DNA of 39,187 bases from Alcaligenaceae bacterium (GTDB lineage: Bacteria > Pseudomonadota > Gammaproteobacteria > Burkholderiales > Burkholderiaceae_B), in NCBI GenBank assembly GCA_029267415.1, contig JAJUIY010000002.1, positions 1 through 39,187 of the forward strand, in the 5' to 3' direction. Numbering within the stretch: the stretch's first letter is position 1; the number at the start of each line of letters is the position of its first letter. A program made the translations under genes and the position numbers. The notes below the pieces were generated by a model. The model did no database searches, had not been told where the DNA came from, and saw only the letters and a list, made by a program, of their open reading frames with translations. Below, piece after piece: positions 16,716-26,808 of the stretch.

Positions 16716-17906
16716 TTACTTGATGATTTTTGCGACGACGCCCGCGCCCACGGTGCGGCCACCTTCGCGAATCGCAAAGCGCAGACCTTCTTCCATGGCG
16801 ATCGGGGCGATCAGACGCACCGTCATCGACACGTTATCGCCAGGCAGAACCATCTCCTTGTCCTCGGGCAGCTCGATCGTGCCAGTGACGTCCGTGGTAC
16901 GGAAGTAAAACTGGGGACGGTAGCCCTGGAAGAACGGCGTGTGACGGCCCCCTTCCTCTTTGGACAGAATGTAGACCTCGGCCGTGAAGTCCGTGTGCGG
17001 CTTGATGCTGCCGGGCTGGGCCAGAACCTGACCACGCTCGACATCTTCGCGACGCGTACCGCGCAGCAGTACACCCACGTTATCGCCCGCCTCGCCCTGA
17101 TCCAGCAGCTTGCGGAACATCTCGACACCCGTGCAGGTGGTCTTGATCGTGTCGCGAATACCGACGATCTCGATCTCTTCACCCACCTTGATCACACCAC
17201 GCTCGATACGGCCAGTCACCACCGTGCCACGACCCGAGATGGAGAAGACGTCTTCAACGGGCATCAGGAACGCGCCGTCCACGGCACGCTCGGGCGTGGG
17301 AATGTAGCTGTCCAGCGCCTCGGCCAGTTGCAAGATGGCTTGCTTGCCCAGCGGACCTTCGTCGCCTTCCAGCGCCAGCTTGGCCGAACCCTTGATAATG
17401 GGGGTGTCATCGCCCGGGAAGTCGTAGTTGGACAGCAGCTCGCGCACTTCCATCTCGACGAGCTCGAGCAGCTCTTCGTCGTCGACCATGTCGGCTTTGT
17501 TCAGAAACACGATGATGTAAGGCACACCCACCTGGCGCGACAGCAAAATGTGCTCGCGTGTTTGGGGCATTGGGCCGTCAGCGGCCGACACCACCAAAAT
17601 GGCACCGTCCATCTGCGCGGCACCCGTGATCATGTTTTTCACATAGTCAGCGTGACCCGGGCAGTCAACGTGCGCGTAGTGACGATTGGGCGTCTCGTAC
17701 TCGACGTGCGAGGTGCTGATCGTGATACCGCGGGCCTTCTCTTCGGGAGCCGCGTCAATTTGTTGGTAGTCGCGTGCATCGCCACCGAACTCTTTGGACA
17801 GTACCGTGGTGATCGCAGCCGTCAACGTCGTCTTGCCGTGGTCAACGTGCCCGATCGTGCCGACGTTTACGTGCGGCTTTGTCCGTTCAAACTTACCTTT
17901 TGCCAT
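16716..17906 (-). CDS. tuf: Elongation factor Tu, copy 1
   Basis: [33 protein letters not shown]...[39 protein letters not shown]. Confidence 0.99.
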   Translation of the reverse strand: MAKGKFERTKPHVNVGTIGHVDHGKTTLTAAITTVLSKEFGGDARDYQQIDAAPEEKARGITISTSHVEYETPNRHYAHVDCPGHADYVKNMITGAAQMDGAILVVSAADGPMPQTREHILLSRQVGVPYIIVFLNKADMVDDEELLELVEMEVRELLSNYDFPGDDTPIIKGSAKLALEGDEGPLGKQAILQLAEALDSYIPTPERAVDGAFLMPVEDVFSISGRGTVVTGRIERGVIKVGEEIEIVGIRDTIKTTCTGVEMFRKLLDQGEAGDNVGVLLRGTRREDVERGQVLAQPGSIKPHTDFTAEVYILSKEEGGRHTPFFQGYRPQFYFRTTDVTGTIELPEDKEMVLPGDNVSMTVRLIAPIAMEEGLRFAIREGGRTVGAGVVAKIIK

Positions 17907-17973
17907 GATTTATCCCATCAATCTTTCGAGGAAACTAAAACTCAGCTGCCCGGGGTGCGGGCAGAACCCTATG

Positions 17974-20076
17974 TTACTTGCTACGCGCGCTGATGATTTC
18001 ATCCGCCACGTTTTTCGGAGCCTCGGCGTAGTGCTTGAACTCCATGCTGTAGGTAGCACGCCCTTGCGTCATAGAACGCAGTTGCGTTGCGTACCCGAAC
18101 ATCTCGGCCAGAGGTACTTCGGCCTTGATCTGCTTGCCACCGCCCGGCATGTCTTCCATACCCTGGACCAGACCACGCCTGGAGGACAAGTCACCCATGA
18201 CCGTACCCGCGTATTCCTCGGGTGTTTCGACCTCGACGGCCATCATGGGTTCGAGCAGTACCGGGTCAGCCTTGCGCATACCTTCTTTGAACGCCATCGA
18301 AGCCGCAACCTTAAACGCGTTTTCGTTGGAGTCCACGTCGTGGTAAGACCCGAAGAACAACGTGACCTTGACGTCAACCACAGGATAACCCGCCAAGATG
18401 CCGGAAGGCAGTGTTTCCTGAATACCTGTGTCGACAGCCGGGATGTATTCGCGCGGAACCACACCACCTTTGATCTCGTCGACGAACTCGTAACCACCAC
18501 CCTGGGGAAGCGGCTCGAGTTTGAGGACGACGTGACCGTACTGTCCACGTCCACCGGATTGACGAACGAATTTCCCTTCGACTTCTTCGCAAACCTTGCG
18601 GATGGTTTCACGATAGGCCACCTGCGGCTTGCCGATGTTGGCGTCAACGTGGAACTCGCGGCGCAGACGGTCGACAAGGACTTCAAGGTGAAGCTCGCCC
18701 ATACCGGAAATAATGGTCTGACCGGATTCTTCGTCGCTGCGTACACGGAAGGAGGGGTCTTCTTGAGCCAGACGTGCCAGTGCCACACCCATTTTTTCTT
18801 GGTCGGCCTTGGTTTTGGGCTCGACGGCCTGAGAAATAACGGGCTCGGGGAACTCCATGCGCTCGAGAAGAACGTGCGAGTCGGTATCGCAGAGGGTTTC
18901 ACCCGTGGTGACGTCTTTCAGACCAACTACCGCTGCAATATCGCCGGCGTACACTTCTTTCACTTCGTTACGCGAGTTGGCGTGCATTTGCAGAATGCGG
19001 CCGATACGCTCGCGCTTGCCCTTGACCGGGTTGAATACCGTGTCGCCAGAACGCAGAACGCCCGAGTAGACGCGCACAAAAGTGAGCTGGCCCACAAAGG
19101 GGTCGGACATCAGCTTGAACGCCAGTGCGGAGAACTTGGCGCCGTCGTCGGCTTCGCGTGTTACCGGGTTGCCTTCGTCGTCCACGCCGTCAACGGGCGG
19201 GATGTCGATCGGCGAGGGCAGATAGTCGATCACGGCGTCCAGCATGCGCTGGATACCTTTGTTCTTGAACGCAGTACCGCACAGCACCGGCTGGATCTCG
19301 CCCGCAATAGTACGCAGACGAATACCCTGGTTGATTTCCTCTTCGGTGAGCTCACCGGTTTCGAGGTATTTGTCCATCAACTCTTCGTTGGCTTTGGCAG
19401 CCGACTCGACAAGCTTCTCGCGCCATTCGTTGGCCTGATCAACCATGTCGGCGGGGATGTCGACGTACTCAAACTTGACACCATAGCTGGCTTCGTCCCA
19501 GATGATGCCCTGCATTTTGATGAGGTCGACCACACCCTGGAAGTTTTCTTCTGCGCCGATGGGCAGAACAATGGCAACCGGGTTGGCTTTCAGACGCTCT
19601 TTGAGCTGGTCGAACACTTTGTAGAAGTTGGCACCGGTGCGGTCCATCTTGTTGACGAACGCCATGCGGGGAACGCCATACTTGTTGGCCTGCCGCCATA
19701 CCGTTTCCGACTGGGGCTGGACGCCGCCGACCGAGCAATACACCATGACTGCGCCGTCAAGAACGCGCATGGAGCGTTCGACTTCAATAGTGAAGTCCAC
19801 GTGCCCCGGGGTGTCAATGATGTTGACGCGGTGCTCGGGGTAGTTGCCGTTCATGCCGGACCAGAATGTGGTGGTAGCGGCAGACGTAATGGTGATGCCA
19901 CGCTCTTGTTCCTGCTCCATCCAGTCCATGGTGGCGGAGCCTTCGTGGGTTTCACCAATTTTGTGATTGATACCCGTATAGAACAGAATGCGCTCGGTGG
20001 TGGTGGTTTTACCGGCGTCAATATGCGCGGAAATACCAATGTTGCGATAGCGCGAGATAGGGGTTTTGCGGGCCAT
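17974..20076 (-). CDS. fusA: Elongation factor G
   Basis: [69 protein letters not shown]. Confidence 0.99.
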   Translation of the reverse strand: MARKTPISRYRNIGISAHIDAGKTTTTERILFYTGINHKIGETHEGSATMDWMEQEQERGITITSAATTTFWSGMNGNYPEHRVNIIDTPGHVDFTIEVERSMRVLDGAVMVYCSVGGVQPQSETVWRQANKYGVPRMAFVNKMDRTGANFYKVFDQLKERLKANPVAIVLPIGAEENFQGVVDLIKMQGIIWDEASYGVKFEYVDIPADMVDQANEWREKLVESAAKANEELMDKYLETGELTEEEINQGIRLRTIAGEIQPVLCGTAFKNKGIQRMLDAVIDYLPSPIDIPPVDGVDDEGNPVTREADDGAKFSALAFKLMSDPFVGQLTFVRVYSGVLRSGDTVFNPVKGKRERIGRILQMHANSRNEVKEVYAGDIAAVVGLKDVTTGETLCDTDSHVLLERMEFPEPVISQAVEPKTKADQEKMGVALARLAQEDPSFRVRSDEESGQTIISGMGELHLEVLVDRLRREFHVDANIGKPQVAYRETIRKVCEEVEGKFVRQSGGRGQYGHVVLKLEPLPQGGGYEFVDEIKGGVVPREYIPAVDTGIQETLPSGILAGYPVVDVKVTLFFGSYHDVDSNENAFKVAASMAFKEGMRKADPVLLEPMMAVEVETPEEYAGTVMGDLSSRRGLVQGMEDMPGGGKQIKAEVPLAEMFGYATQLRSMTQGRATYSMEFKHYAEAPKNVADEIISARSK

Positions 20077-20091
20077 GATTGAGTCCTTAGA

Positions 20092-20562
20092 TTACCAGCG
20101 GAAATGGCTGAAGGCCTTGTTGGCTTCTGCCATTCTGTGCGTGTCTTCACGCTTTCTCATTGCGCCGCCACGGCCTTCGGCAGCGTCAATAAGTTCTCCG
20201 GCCAGGCGCATGTCCATAGACTTTTCACCGCGCTTCTTGGCGGCTTCACGGAGCCAGCGCATGGCCAGTGCCAGGCGGCGCACAGGGCGCACTTCGACAG
20301 GTACCTGGTAGTTTGCACCACCTACACGGCGGCTTTTGACCTCGACAACGGGCTTGATGTTGTTGATGGCCTGATTGAATACTTCGATGGGCTCTTTGCC
20401 GGTGCGCTTCTCGATTTCATCGAGCGCACCGTAAACGATACGTTCGGCGACGGCTTTCTTGCCAGAAAGCATGACGACGTTCATGAATTTTGCGAGTTCG
20501 ACACTGCCATATTTGGGATCAGGCAGGATTTCGCGTTTGGGTACTTCGCGACGACGAGGCAT
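20092..20562 (-). CDS. rpsG: 30S ribosomal protein S7
   Basis: [47 protein letters not shown]. Confidence 0.98.
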   Translation of the reverse strand: MPRRREVPKREILPDPKYGSVELAKFMNVVMLSGKKAVAERIVYGALDEIEKRTGKEPIEVFNQAINNIKPVVEVKSRRVGGANYQVPVEVRPVRRLALAMRWLREAAKKRGEKSMDMRLAGELIDAAEGRGGAMRKREDTHRMAEANKAFSHFRW

Positions 20563-20590
20563 TTTTATATCCTAGTGACAATTCAGTTGA

Positions 20591-20653
20591 ACCGCGATGC
20601 GGTCACGGCCATTGATCACAATGACCACTTACATGCCATGGGCGAACCATGGC
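20591..20653 (-). promoter_or_regulatory. Structured rpsL-rpsG intercistronic region, candidate S7 autoregulatory site
   Basis: Hairpins ACCGC-GAT-GCGGT (20591-20603) and GCCATGG-GCGAA-CCATGGC (20635-20653) in a 131-nt gap, the position where S7 regulates the str operon in E. coli. Confidence 0.4.
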
Positions 20654-20693
20654 TGCACGTTACCGCCCCGAACATCGGAACGGAATTAAAAGC

Positions 20694-21071
20694 TTAAGCT
20701 TGTTTGGGGCGTTTTGCACCGTACTTCGAGCGTGCCTGTTTGCGGTCTTTGACCCCTTGCAGATCGAGCGCGCCGCGCACAATGTGGTAGCGAACACCGG
20801 GCAAGTCTTTGACACGGCCGCCGCGCACGAGCACAACGGAGTGCTCTTGCAGGTTGTGACCTTCACCACCGATGTACGAAATAACTTCGTAACCGTTGGT
20901 GAGGCGAACCTTGGCTACTTTACGCAGGGCAGAGTTCGGTTTCTTGGGGGTGGTGGTGTACACACGGGTGCACACGCCGCGACGCTGCGGGCAGTTTTCA
21001 AGCGCGGGGCTTTTACTGCCGGGGCGACTGACTGCGCGAGGCTTGCGCAGAAGCTGACTAATTGTTGGCAT
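20694..21071 (-). CDS. rpsL: 30S ribosomal protein S12
   Basis: [12 protein letters not shown]...[74 protein letters not shown] at 21071 chosen rather than the ORF-track start 21179. Confidence 0.98.
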   Translation of the reverse strand: MPTISQLLRKPRAVSRPGSKSPALENCPQRRGVCTRVYTTTPKKPNSALRKVAKVRLTNGYEVISYIGGEGHNLQEHSVVLVRGGRVKDLPGVRYHIVRGALDLQGVKDRKQARSKYGAKRPKQA

Positions 21072-21126
21072 GACCTTTACGCGTCCTTTTAACGTAATAG
21101 CGTACAGAGTTATCTGGCTTACTGTG

Positions 21127-21225
21127 AACCGGCTTGTTGCTTGCCGGTTACGTGTGATTTCGCCCCGACCACCCCGCAAATGCTATGGCGGGTGATGCGC
21201 GCGGGCGGTTTACGCAAAAACCGCC
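21127..21225 (-). promoter_or_regulatory. rpsL 5' leader with two perfect stem-loops
   Basis: AACCGGC-9 nt-GCCGGTT (21127-21149) and GGCGGTTT-ACGCAA-AAACCGCC (21204-21225), between the predicted promoter and the rpsL start. Confidence 0.4.
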
Positions 21226-21304
21226 TAACACGTTCAACGTAAAAGAGCGGGTCTTGCATGCACGACTAAAGGTCAGCATGGGCTGATCCTTAAGTAAGCT
21301 CGCC

Positions 21305-21334
21305 ATCATAACACCGCAAACCTTGGGAAGTCAA
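21305..21334 (-). promoter_or_regulatory. Predicted sigma70 promoter of the str operon (rpsL-rpsG-fusA-tuf-rpsJ)
   Basis: Minus strand TTGACT (21334-21329) - 18 nt - TATGAT (21310-21305). Confidence 0.6.
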
Positions 21335-21424
21335 TGCTGTACGTGTGTTTCAAATGTATCGGTTATGATTGGCAAGATTTGGGATCGCACCCCCGCCTGG
21401 TCACCGCAAAAGAATAGATAATCC

Positions 21425-22114
21425 ATGAAAATCGCCTCGCTTGAAGACGACGCCGCACAGGGCCAATTGATCCAAAATACGCTGGTTGACAACGGCTACG
21501 AATGCGCACTGTACACGCAGGGGCGCGACCTGATTGCCGCACTGTCAAAATCAGTTACCTTCGACCTGATTGTGCTGGACTGGGAAATGCCCGACATCAG
21601 CGGCCTGGATGTCTTGCACTGGATCCGCACCAACAAAGGCTACACGCTGCCCGTCATGTTTTTAACCAGTCGCACAACCGAAGCCGACCTGGTAACCGGC
21701 TTGCGTGCGGGGGCCGACGACTACATGATAAAACCCATCCGGCCCGCCGAACTTGTGGCCCGCGTCAGCGCCTTGTTACGCCGCAGCAACGTGGGCCTGG
21801 TTACCGAACAAGACGCCTTTACGTGCGCTGGCTACCAGATCGATCCCGCTGCGGGCACGATTGCACTGAACGGAAATATTGTAGAACTGGCGCCAAAAGA
21901 ATACGAACTGGCTTTGTTGTTTTTCCGTAACCCCGGACGACTGTTTTCACGCGATGTGCTCAGCATGTCGGTCTGGAATCGCGATATCCCGGCCACGTCC
22001 CGCACGCTGGACACCCATTTGTCGAATATCCGCCGCAAACTCGCACTGCATCCTGAAAACGGGGTGCGGCTGCATGCATCGTATGCGCTGGGCTACCGGC
22101 TTGAACTTTTATAG
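21425..22114 (+). CDS. OmpR/PhoB-family response regulator
   Basis: Receiver: LEDD, phospho-Asp context LIVLDWEMPD, FLTSR, DDYMIKPIRPAEL; winged-helix output LAPKEYELALLFFRNPGRLFSRDVLSMSVW...RTLDTHLSNIRRKL. Confidence 0.92.
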   Translation: MKIASLEDDAAQGQLIQNTLVDNGYECALYTQGRDLIAALSKSVTFDLIVLDWEMPDISGLDVLHWIRTNKGYTLPVMFLTSRTTEADLVTGLRAGADDYMIKPIRPAELVARVSALLRRSNVGLVTEQDAFTCAGYQIDPAAGTIALNGNIVELAPKEYELALLFFRNPGRLFSRDVLSMSVWNRDIPATSRTLDTHLSNIRRKLALHPENGVRLHASYALGYRLELL

Positions 22115-22129
22115 TGGCAGTGTCTATCT

Positions 22130-23230
22130 ATGTCATCGGTCCGTCAGAATTTATCCCTTGTTCTAGTTTCGCTTTTTGTTTATCTGGTCGGGGTCACCAG
22201 CGCATGGGCGCAACCGTCCGGGGCACGCGGCGACGACTTCATTTATCGTGTCATGCCCAATGACACCCTGATCCAACTATCAACACGCTTCACCGGCACG
22301 CCCGACAACTGGAGCACCTTACAGTCGCTCAACAATGTAGCTGACCCCTATGCCCTGCCCATCGGCCTTGAACTCCGGATTCCGTTTGCATTGATTCCCC
22401 AGGTCGAAGCGCAAGCCATCATGACGCACATTATCGGGCAGGCGTTCGTGAACCAGCAGCCTGCGCAACGAGAAGCCGCCCTTAACGAGGGCGATGTATT
22501 GTCGACGGCAGCCCACAGTTTTGTCACGTTTCGTCTTCCCGATGGCTCGGTGGCGGCCCTGCCGCCAGACACTTCCTTGCGCATCGAACGGCTGCGCACT
22601 TTTATGGGCACCGGCCTGCTGGACAGTATCCTGTCGCTGCAAAGCGGTGATCTTGAATCCAGCGTGGCTCCTGATGGCCAAGGTGTAGGGCGCTACGAGG
22701 TCCGCACGCCGGTCAGCATAACGGGGGTTCGCGGCACGCGCTGGCGTGTACGTACTGATAACCACGGAGCCCGCACCGAGGTGCTGTCCGGGGCCGTACA
22801 AATGGGACCCCAACGCGCCGATGGGCCTCGCGTAAGTAGCAACCATGGTATTGCCGTTACGGCCGATGGTCAGATTCTTCCGGCGCGGCCCTTGCTTGCC
22901 CCCCCCGCATTGCGGGTTAACGATGCGCCCGGGAGTGCGCGGTCCATCAATATCGAGCCGGTTGCCGGGGCCGTCCATTACCAAATCAGGGTGGCGGGCG
23001 ATGCCGCCGGCACGCAGCCCGTCTGGTCTGACATCGTCACGCACGGGCCCGTTCGCTATCACACGCCCGGCGCCGGTACCTGGTATGTATTGGTGCGCGC
23101 CATTGACGACCTGGGCCTGATGAGCGCAGACGCCACCCTTGAAGTGGATGGGCGTGCCGTGCTGATTAGTGGGGCCGGCGATGCCATACAAACCGGATAC
23201 GGTGATGTCGTCGTGCTGACTGACTTCTGA
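22130..23230 (+). CDS. Exported LysM + FecR-domain protein
   Basis: Signal-like N-terminus SLVLVSLFVYLVGVTSAWAQ; LysM-like YRVMPNDTLIQLSTRFTGTPDNWSTLQSLNNVADPYALPIGLELRIP; FecR-like GDVLSTAAHSFVTFRLPDGSVAALPPDTSLRIERLR...RYEVRTPVSITGVRGTRWRV. Confidence 0.8.
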   Translation: MSSVRQNLSLVLVSLFVYLVGVTSAWAQPSGARGDDFIYRVMPNDTLIQLSTRFTGTPDNWSTLQSLNNVADPYALPIGLELRIPFALIPQVEAQAIMTHIIGQAFVNQQPAQREAALNEGDVLSTAAHSFVTFRLPDGSVAALPPDTSLRIERLRTFMGTGLLDSILSLQSGDLESSVAPDGQGVGRYEVRTPVSITGVRGTRWRVRTDNHGARTEVLSGAVQMGPQRADGPRVSSNHGIAVTADGQILPARPLLAPPALRVNDAPGSARSINIEPVAGAVHYQIRVAGDAAGTQPVWSDIVTHGPVRYHTPGAGTWYVLVRAIDDLGLMSADATLEVDGRAVLISGAGDAIQTGYGDVVVLTDF

Positions 23231-23231
23231 C

Positions 23232-25256
23232 ATGCACCGCCCGCACACGCCGGCAACACCCGGGCTGACGGCTCACCCGTTGCCGGACTTGCAGGCGCGC
23301 TTGCACACGCGCATGCGGGCTGAATGGCTACTTAGCACCGGGGCCTTGTTGGTGCTTGCCTTTTGCCTAAGCTATTTTGCGCCCACGCTGGGGCTTAAAG
23401 GCCTGAACAATACCCTATATGACCGCTTGGCACCGTGGCTAGTCAATAAATCCGCAAGTGATGAGATCGTCATTGTGGCCATTGACGACGCCAGCATCGA
23501 GGAAATCGGCCAGTGGCCCTGGCGTCGCAACCGTCACGCCATGCTGCTCGAGCAACTTTCTGAAGCCCGGGCAGTGGCGCTGGACGTCGTATTTGGCGAA
23601 CCCAATCCGGCCTACCCGGACGATGACGCCGCGTTGGCCGACGCGATCCGCGCGCATGGTCGCGTTGTATTGCCATTGGTGATTGGCCTGGACGGTCGCA
23701 CGATGCTGCCACCCATTCCACTGCTGGCCGACGCGGCCGCCAACGTGGGCACGATCAATATCCAACCGGACGACGACGGCGTCGTACGTTCGATTTCACT
23801 TCAACAACAAGTGGGTAGCACCACGGTGGATCACTTGAGCTTAGCCTTGTTGGAGGTAGGGAGCCACAGTGACAACGCCGATCACTTACGCACACGGTAC
23901 GGTACGGAATCCATCCGAATCGTCTTTTCGCGTTTTACCAGCGGGCAGGCGGTGGTTCCGTATAACCGTGTGCTTGATCGGAGCATTTCGCCGGATGCCT
24001 TCCGCGACAAATACGTGCTGGTGGGCGCGTGGAGTTCCGGTGTGGGGGACATCTTTGCCACGCCGTATTCCAGCACACGGGGCAACATGCCCGGTGTAGA
24101 AATTCTGGCCAACATCCTGAATAACGGTTTGTCGGATCAATGGGTCACGCAACCAGGCCGGTTTGTACAGGCCTTACTGGGTTTGATACCGGTATTATTT
24201 AGCGCCCTCGCATTTCGGTACTTGTCTCCACAGCGGGCCTTTGCCTTCAACTTGTTGATGCTGATCTGCTGGCTGGCTACGGTATCGCTGCTCTTGCATT
24301 TTGGCCTGGTCTGGGTGCCGCCATCGGCGGCGCTGATCGTAACCCTGCTTGCCTACCCGGTGTGGAGCTGGCGCAGCCAGCATGCCGCCCTGCGTCACAT
24401 CGATCAAGAGCTTTCGATGCTTCAAGGGGAACACGCTTCGGCAACCGGTAACAACAGCGGCAAGGCGGGGGCCCCGGCCACAACCCCCCGACGCTTTCAA
24501 GACCAGACCTTGCTTGCGCGGATGCAGCAATTGCACGGTGCCATTGACACCATGCGCCAGGCACAGCGCCTTCGTAACGAAACCATGCGGTTTTTGTCGC
24601 ACGACATGCGAGCACCACTAAATTCGATCTTGGCGTTGACGGACTTGCAACGCAGTAGTGCGAGCCCACAGAAGCTGTCGCCCGACACCCTGAACCAGTT
24701 TGATTTTTACGCTACAAAGACACTCGCGCTGGTGGATGGCTTCGTTGCGTTAAGCCGAGCCGAAGCCATTGAACTTCAGTTTGTGCCGGTCGACCTTGCC
24801 GAACTGATTCGGCAGGCATGCGACGGAGCATGGGTACACGCACAACATAAAAACATCACGATAAATAGCGACGCGCTGACCGACGGAGCATGGGTGCAGG
24901 CCGACCCCGGCTTACTGGAACGCGCCTGCTCCAACCTGCTGGATAACGCTCTGAAATACAGCCCATCGGGCACCACAGTGACATGGGCGCTCCGGCGTGA
25001 CGCCAACAATTGGGTTGCCAGCATTGATGACGAAGGTTACGGCATGGATGATGCCGGCCTGGCCAATGCCTTTGCACCTTTTACCCGCATCGACGAGAAC
25101 CGCCCGGATAACCCTGGCGGTGTGGGCTTGGGCCTGGCATTTGTACGGACTGTGGTGGCACGACATGGCGGCACCATCACCGCTCGAAGCAAGCCTGGAG
25201 TGGGCACGCGATTTACCCTTTACCTGCCCGCCGCGGTTCCGCCCCGCGATGAATAG
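23232..25256 (+). CDS. CHASE2-domain sensor histidine kinase
   Basis: CHASE2 IVIVAIDDASIEEIGQWPWRRNRHAMLLEQLSEARAVALDVVFGEPN; membrane segments after CHASE2; H-box FLSHDMRAPLNSILAL; N-box NLLDNALKYSP; GVGLGLAFVRTVVARHGG. Confidence 0.9.
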   Translation: MHRPHTPATPGLTAHPLPDLQARLHTRMRAEWLLSTGALLVLAFCLSYFAPTLGLKGLNNTLYDRLAPWLVNKSASDEIVIVAIDDASIEEIGQWPWRRNRHAMLLEQLSEARAVALDVVFGEPNPAYPDDDAALADAIRAHGRVVLPLVIGLDGRTMLPPIPLLADAAANVGTINIQPDDDGVVRSISLQQQVGSTTVDHLSLALLEVGSHSDNADHLRTRYGTESIRIVFSRFTSGQAVVPYNRVLDRSISPDAFRDKYVLVGAWSSGVGDIFATPYSSTRGNMPGVEILANILNNGLSDQWVTQPGRFVQALLGLIPVLFSALAFRYLSPQRAFAFNLLMLICWLATVSLLLHFGLVWVPPSAALIVTLLAYPVWSWRSQHAALRHIDQELSMLQGEHASATGNNSGKAGAPATTPRRFQDQTLLARMQQLHGAIDTMRQAQRLRNETMRFLSHDMRAPLNSILALTDLQRSSASPQKLSPDTLNQFDFYATKTLALVDGFVALSRAEAIELQFVPVDLAELIRQACDGAWVHAQHKNITINSDALTDGAWVQADPGLLERACSNLLDNALKYSPSGTTVTWALRRDANNWVASIDDEGYGMDDAGLANAFAPFTRIDENRPDNPGGVGLGLAFVRTVVARHGGTITARSKPGVGTRFTLYLPAAVPPRDE

Positions 25257-25286
25257 TTTCTTAGGCGGCGCCACCAATACTTGTCG

Positions 25287-26663
25287 CTAAGCAATCACCA
25301 CACTATTGCGACCGGCGTTTTTCGCTTGATAAAGGGCGTCGTCAGCAGCCCGCAAAATACGGGCATGGTCGGGGTGGCCGTCATGAACAGCCACACCCAC
25401 GCTAACGGTAATATTGATGATCTGATCGTTGGCGATACGAAATTCGGCTTGTGCCACCTGCTCGCGCAACTTATTGGCCACGCGTTGCGCACCCATGGGT
25501 TGCACATCGACCAGCAACACCAAAAACTCTTCACCACCCATGCGGAACACGTAATCGCCACCACGTGTGTTTTCGGTCAAAATTGCCGCCAGCTGTTGCA
25601 ACACCAGGTCGCCCGATTCGTGACCCCACGTGTCGTTCACTTCTTTGAAATGGTCAACGTCCAGCGCCAGTAACGCAAACTTGGTCCCGCTGTGGCGGGC
25701 ATAAGTGACCTCTTTGGCAAGGATCACATCCAGGAAACGGCGACTCAGCAAGCGCGTCAGTGAGTCACGGCCGGCTTCTAGCTCGTTGCGCTCATCAAAC
25801 AGGCGATCCAGGTGGGAGGAAATCAGCCGTACCTGTTCGTGCAAGTCACGCAGGCTCTGTCGGGCTTCAACCGCATCGTCCGCGCTTTCCTCGCTCCCCA
25901 GGACGGGCAAGATCTGGTTATCGATGCGGTTTATAGTGTTCAGGATCACACTGGTTTCATAATTAGACTGAAAGACATGTGCGCCCTTGTGCTTAAACCA
26001 CAGGCCAAAGTCGGATTCGCCCAGACGGGGTAACCGCACCGGTTCGGTAGCCAGGGCATGCTGAAACATGATGTCGTTTTCCCAGTTCAGCAACGACGCG
26101 CGCCGGGTGGCCTTTTCGGCCGTGACATCTTGCGCCAGCGAGAACAGCCGGTATGACTCATCCGCACGGGTACTGCGGTCGTACGAGCTGGCATAGGCAC
26201 CCGCCATAATTTCCATGGCAAAGTCGATGCTGTCATTGATAAATGCCAGCACATCCATGGCGTCGGGGCCACGCTGAACCTCGTTATGAATCAAACGCAC
26301 AAATAAGTCTTTCAGTGCACGTGCGCCACGCAACACCACGTGTACCGGTACCCCTACCCGCGCATGTACATTGCCGATATAGATCTGGTGATGCACGACA
26401 GTTTCCAGGTCGTCGTCGGGCTTTAGCTGGAAGATGCCCGCCACCCACTTGGCCATGGATGCATGAAGCGCCGTCTTGATCTGTTCGTGCGTTAAAAACT
26501 GTGAGGCCACCTTGTCGTTCAGCATCACATCATAAAAATGCGTGGCCAGACGCTGATCGTTATTGTTGGCAACACGCAGCGCCGTGCGCCGCGCATCGAG
26601 CGAGTGGGCTTCCAGCAACGCGGTCCACTCGCTGGCAAGTTGTGCTGAACGCGGTAATTCCAT
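25287..26663 (-). CDS. Globin-coupled diguanylate cyclase (heme-globin sensor + GGDEF)
   Basis: N-terminal sensor globin (ATHFYDVMLNDKVASQFLTHEQI...VVHHQIYIGNVHARVGVPVHVVLRGARALKDLF); C-terminal GGDEF with RGGDYVFRMGGEEFLVLL. ATG at 26663 preceded by AAAGGTGA. Confidence 0.88.
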   Translation of the reverse strand: MELPRSAQLASEWTALLEAHSLDARRTALRVANNNDQRLATHFYDVMLNDKVASQFLTHEQIKTALHASMAKWVAGIFQLKPDDDLETVVHHQIYIGNVHARVGVPVHVVLRGARALKDLFVRLIHNEVQRGPDAMDVLAFINDSIDFAMEIMAGAYASSYDRSTRADESYRLFSLAQDVTAEKATRRASLLNWENDIMFQHALATEPVRLPRLGESDFGLWFKHKGAHVFQSNYETSVILNTINRIDNQILPVLGSEESADDAVEARQSLRDLHEQVRLISSHLDRLFDERNELEAGRDSLTRLLSRRFLDVILAKEVTYARHSGTKFALLALDVDHFKEVNDTWGHESGDLVLQQLAAILTENTRGGDYVFRMGGEEFLVLLVDVQPMGAQRVANKLREQVAQAEFRIANDQIINITVSVGVAVHDGHPDHARILRAADDALYQAKNAGRNSVVIA

Positions 26664-26744
26664 TGACTTCACCTTTGGATAAAACGCGGCATGCCGCCAC
26701 CACAACATACTGCATCATGCCACGCTTGCGGCCAGAAGCAAAGA

Positions 26745-26772
26745 CGCCCCGGACACGTTCGTGCCCGAGGCG
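26745..26772 (-). terminator. rpoC-proximal intrinsic terminator
   Basis: Minus-strand RNA CGCCUCGGGCAC-GAAC-GUGUCCGGGGCG pairs over 12 bp (two G-U) and is followed by UCUUUGCUUCU; 36 nt past the rpoC stop. Confidence 0.65.
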
Positions 26773-26808
26773 CAAGCGATGCAGTACTACATCAATTGTC
26801 CGACGAGC

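Noticed and set aside
17794-20082. 762-aa plus-strand ORF covering all of fusA
   Set aside because: Antisense to fusA over its full length. Long antisense ORFs are expected in GC-rich genes with strong codon bias; the translation is low-complexity (many R/H/V/F/D) with no recognisable domain.
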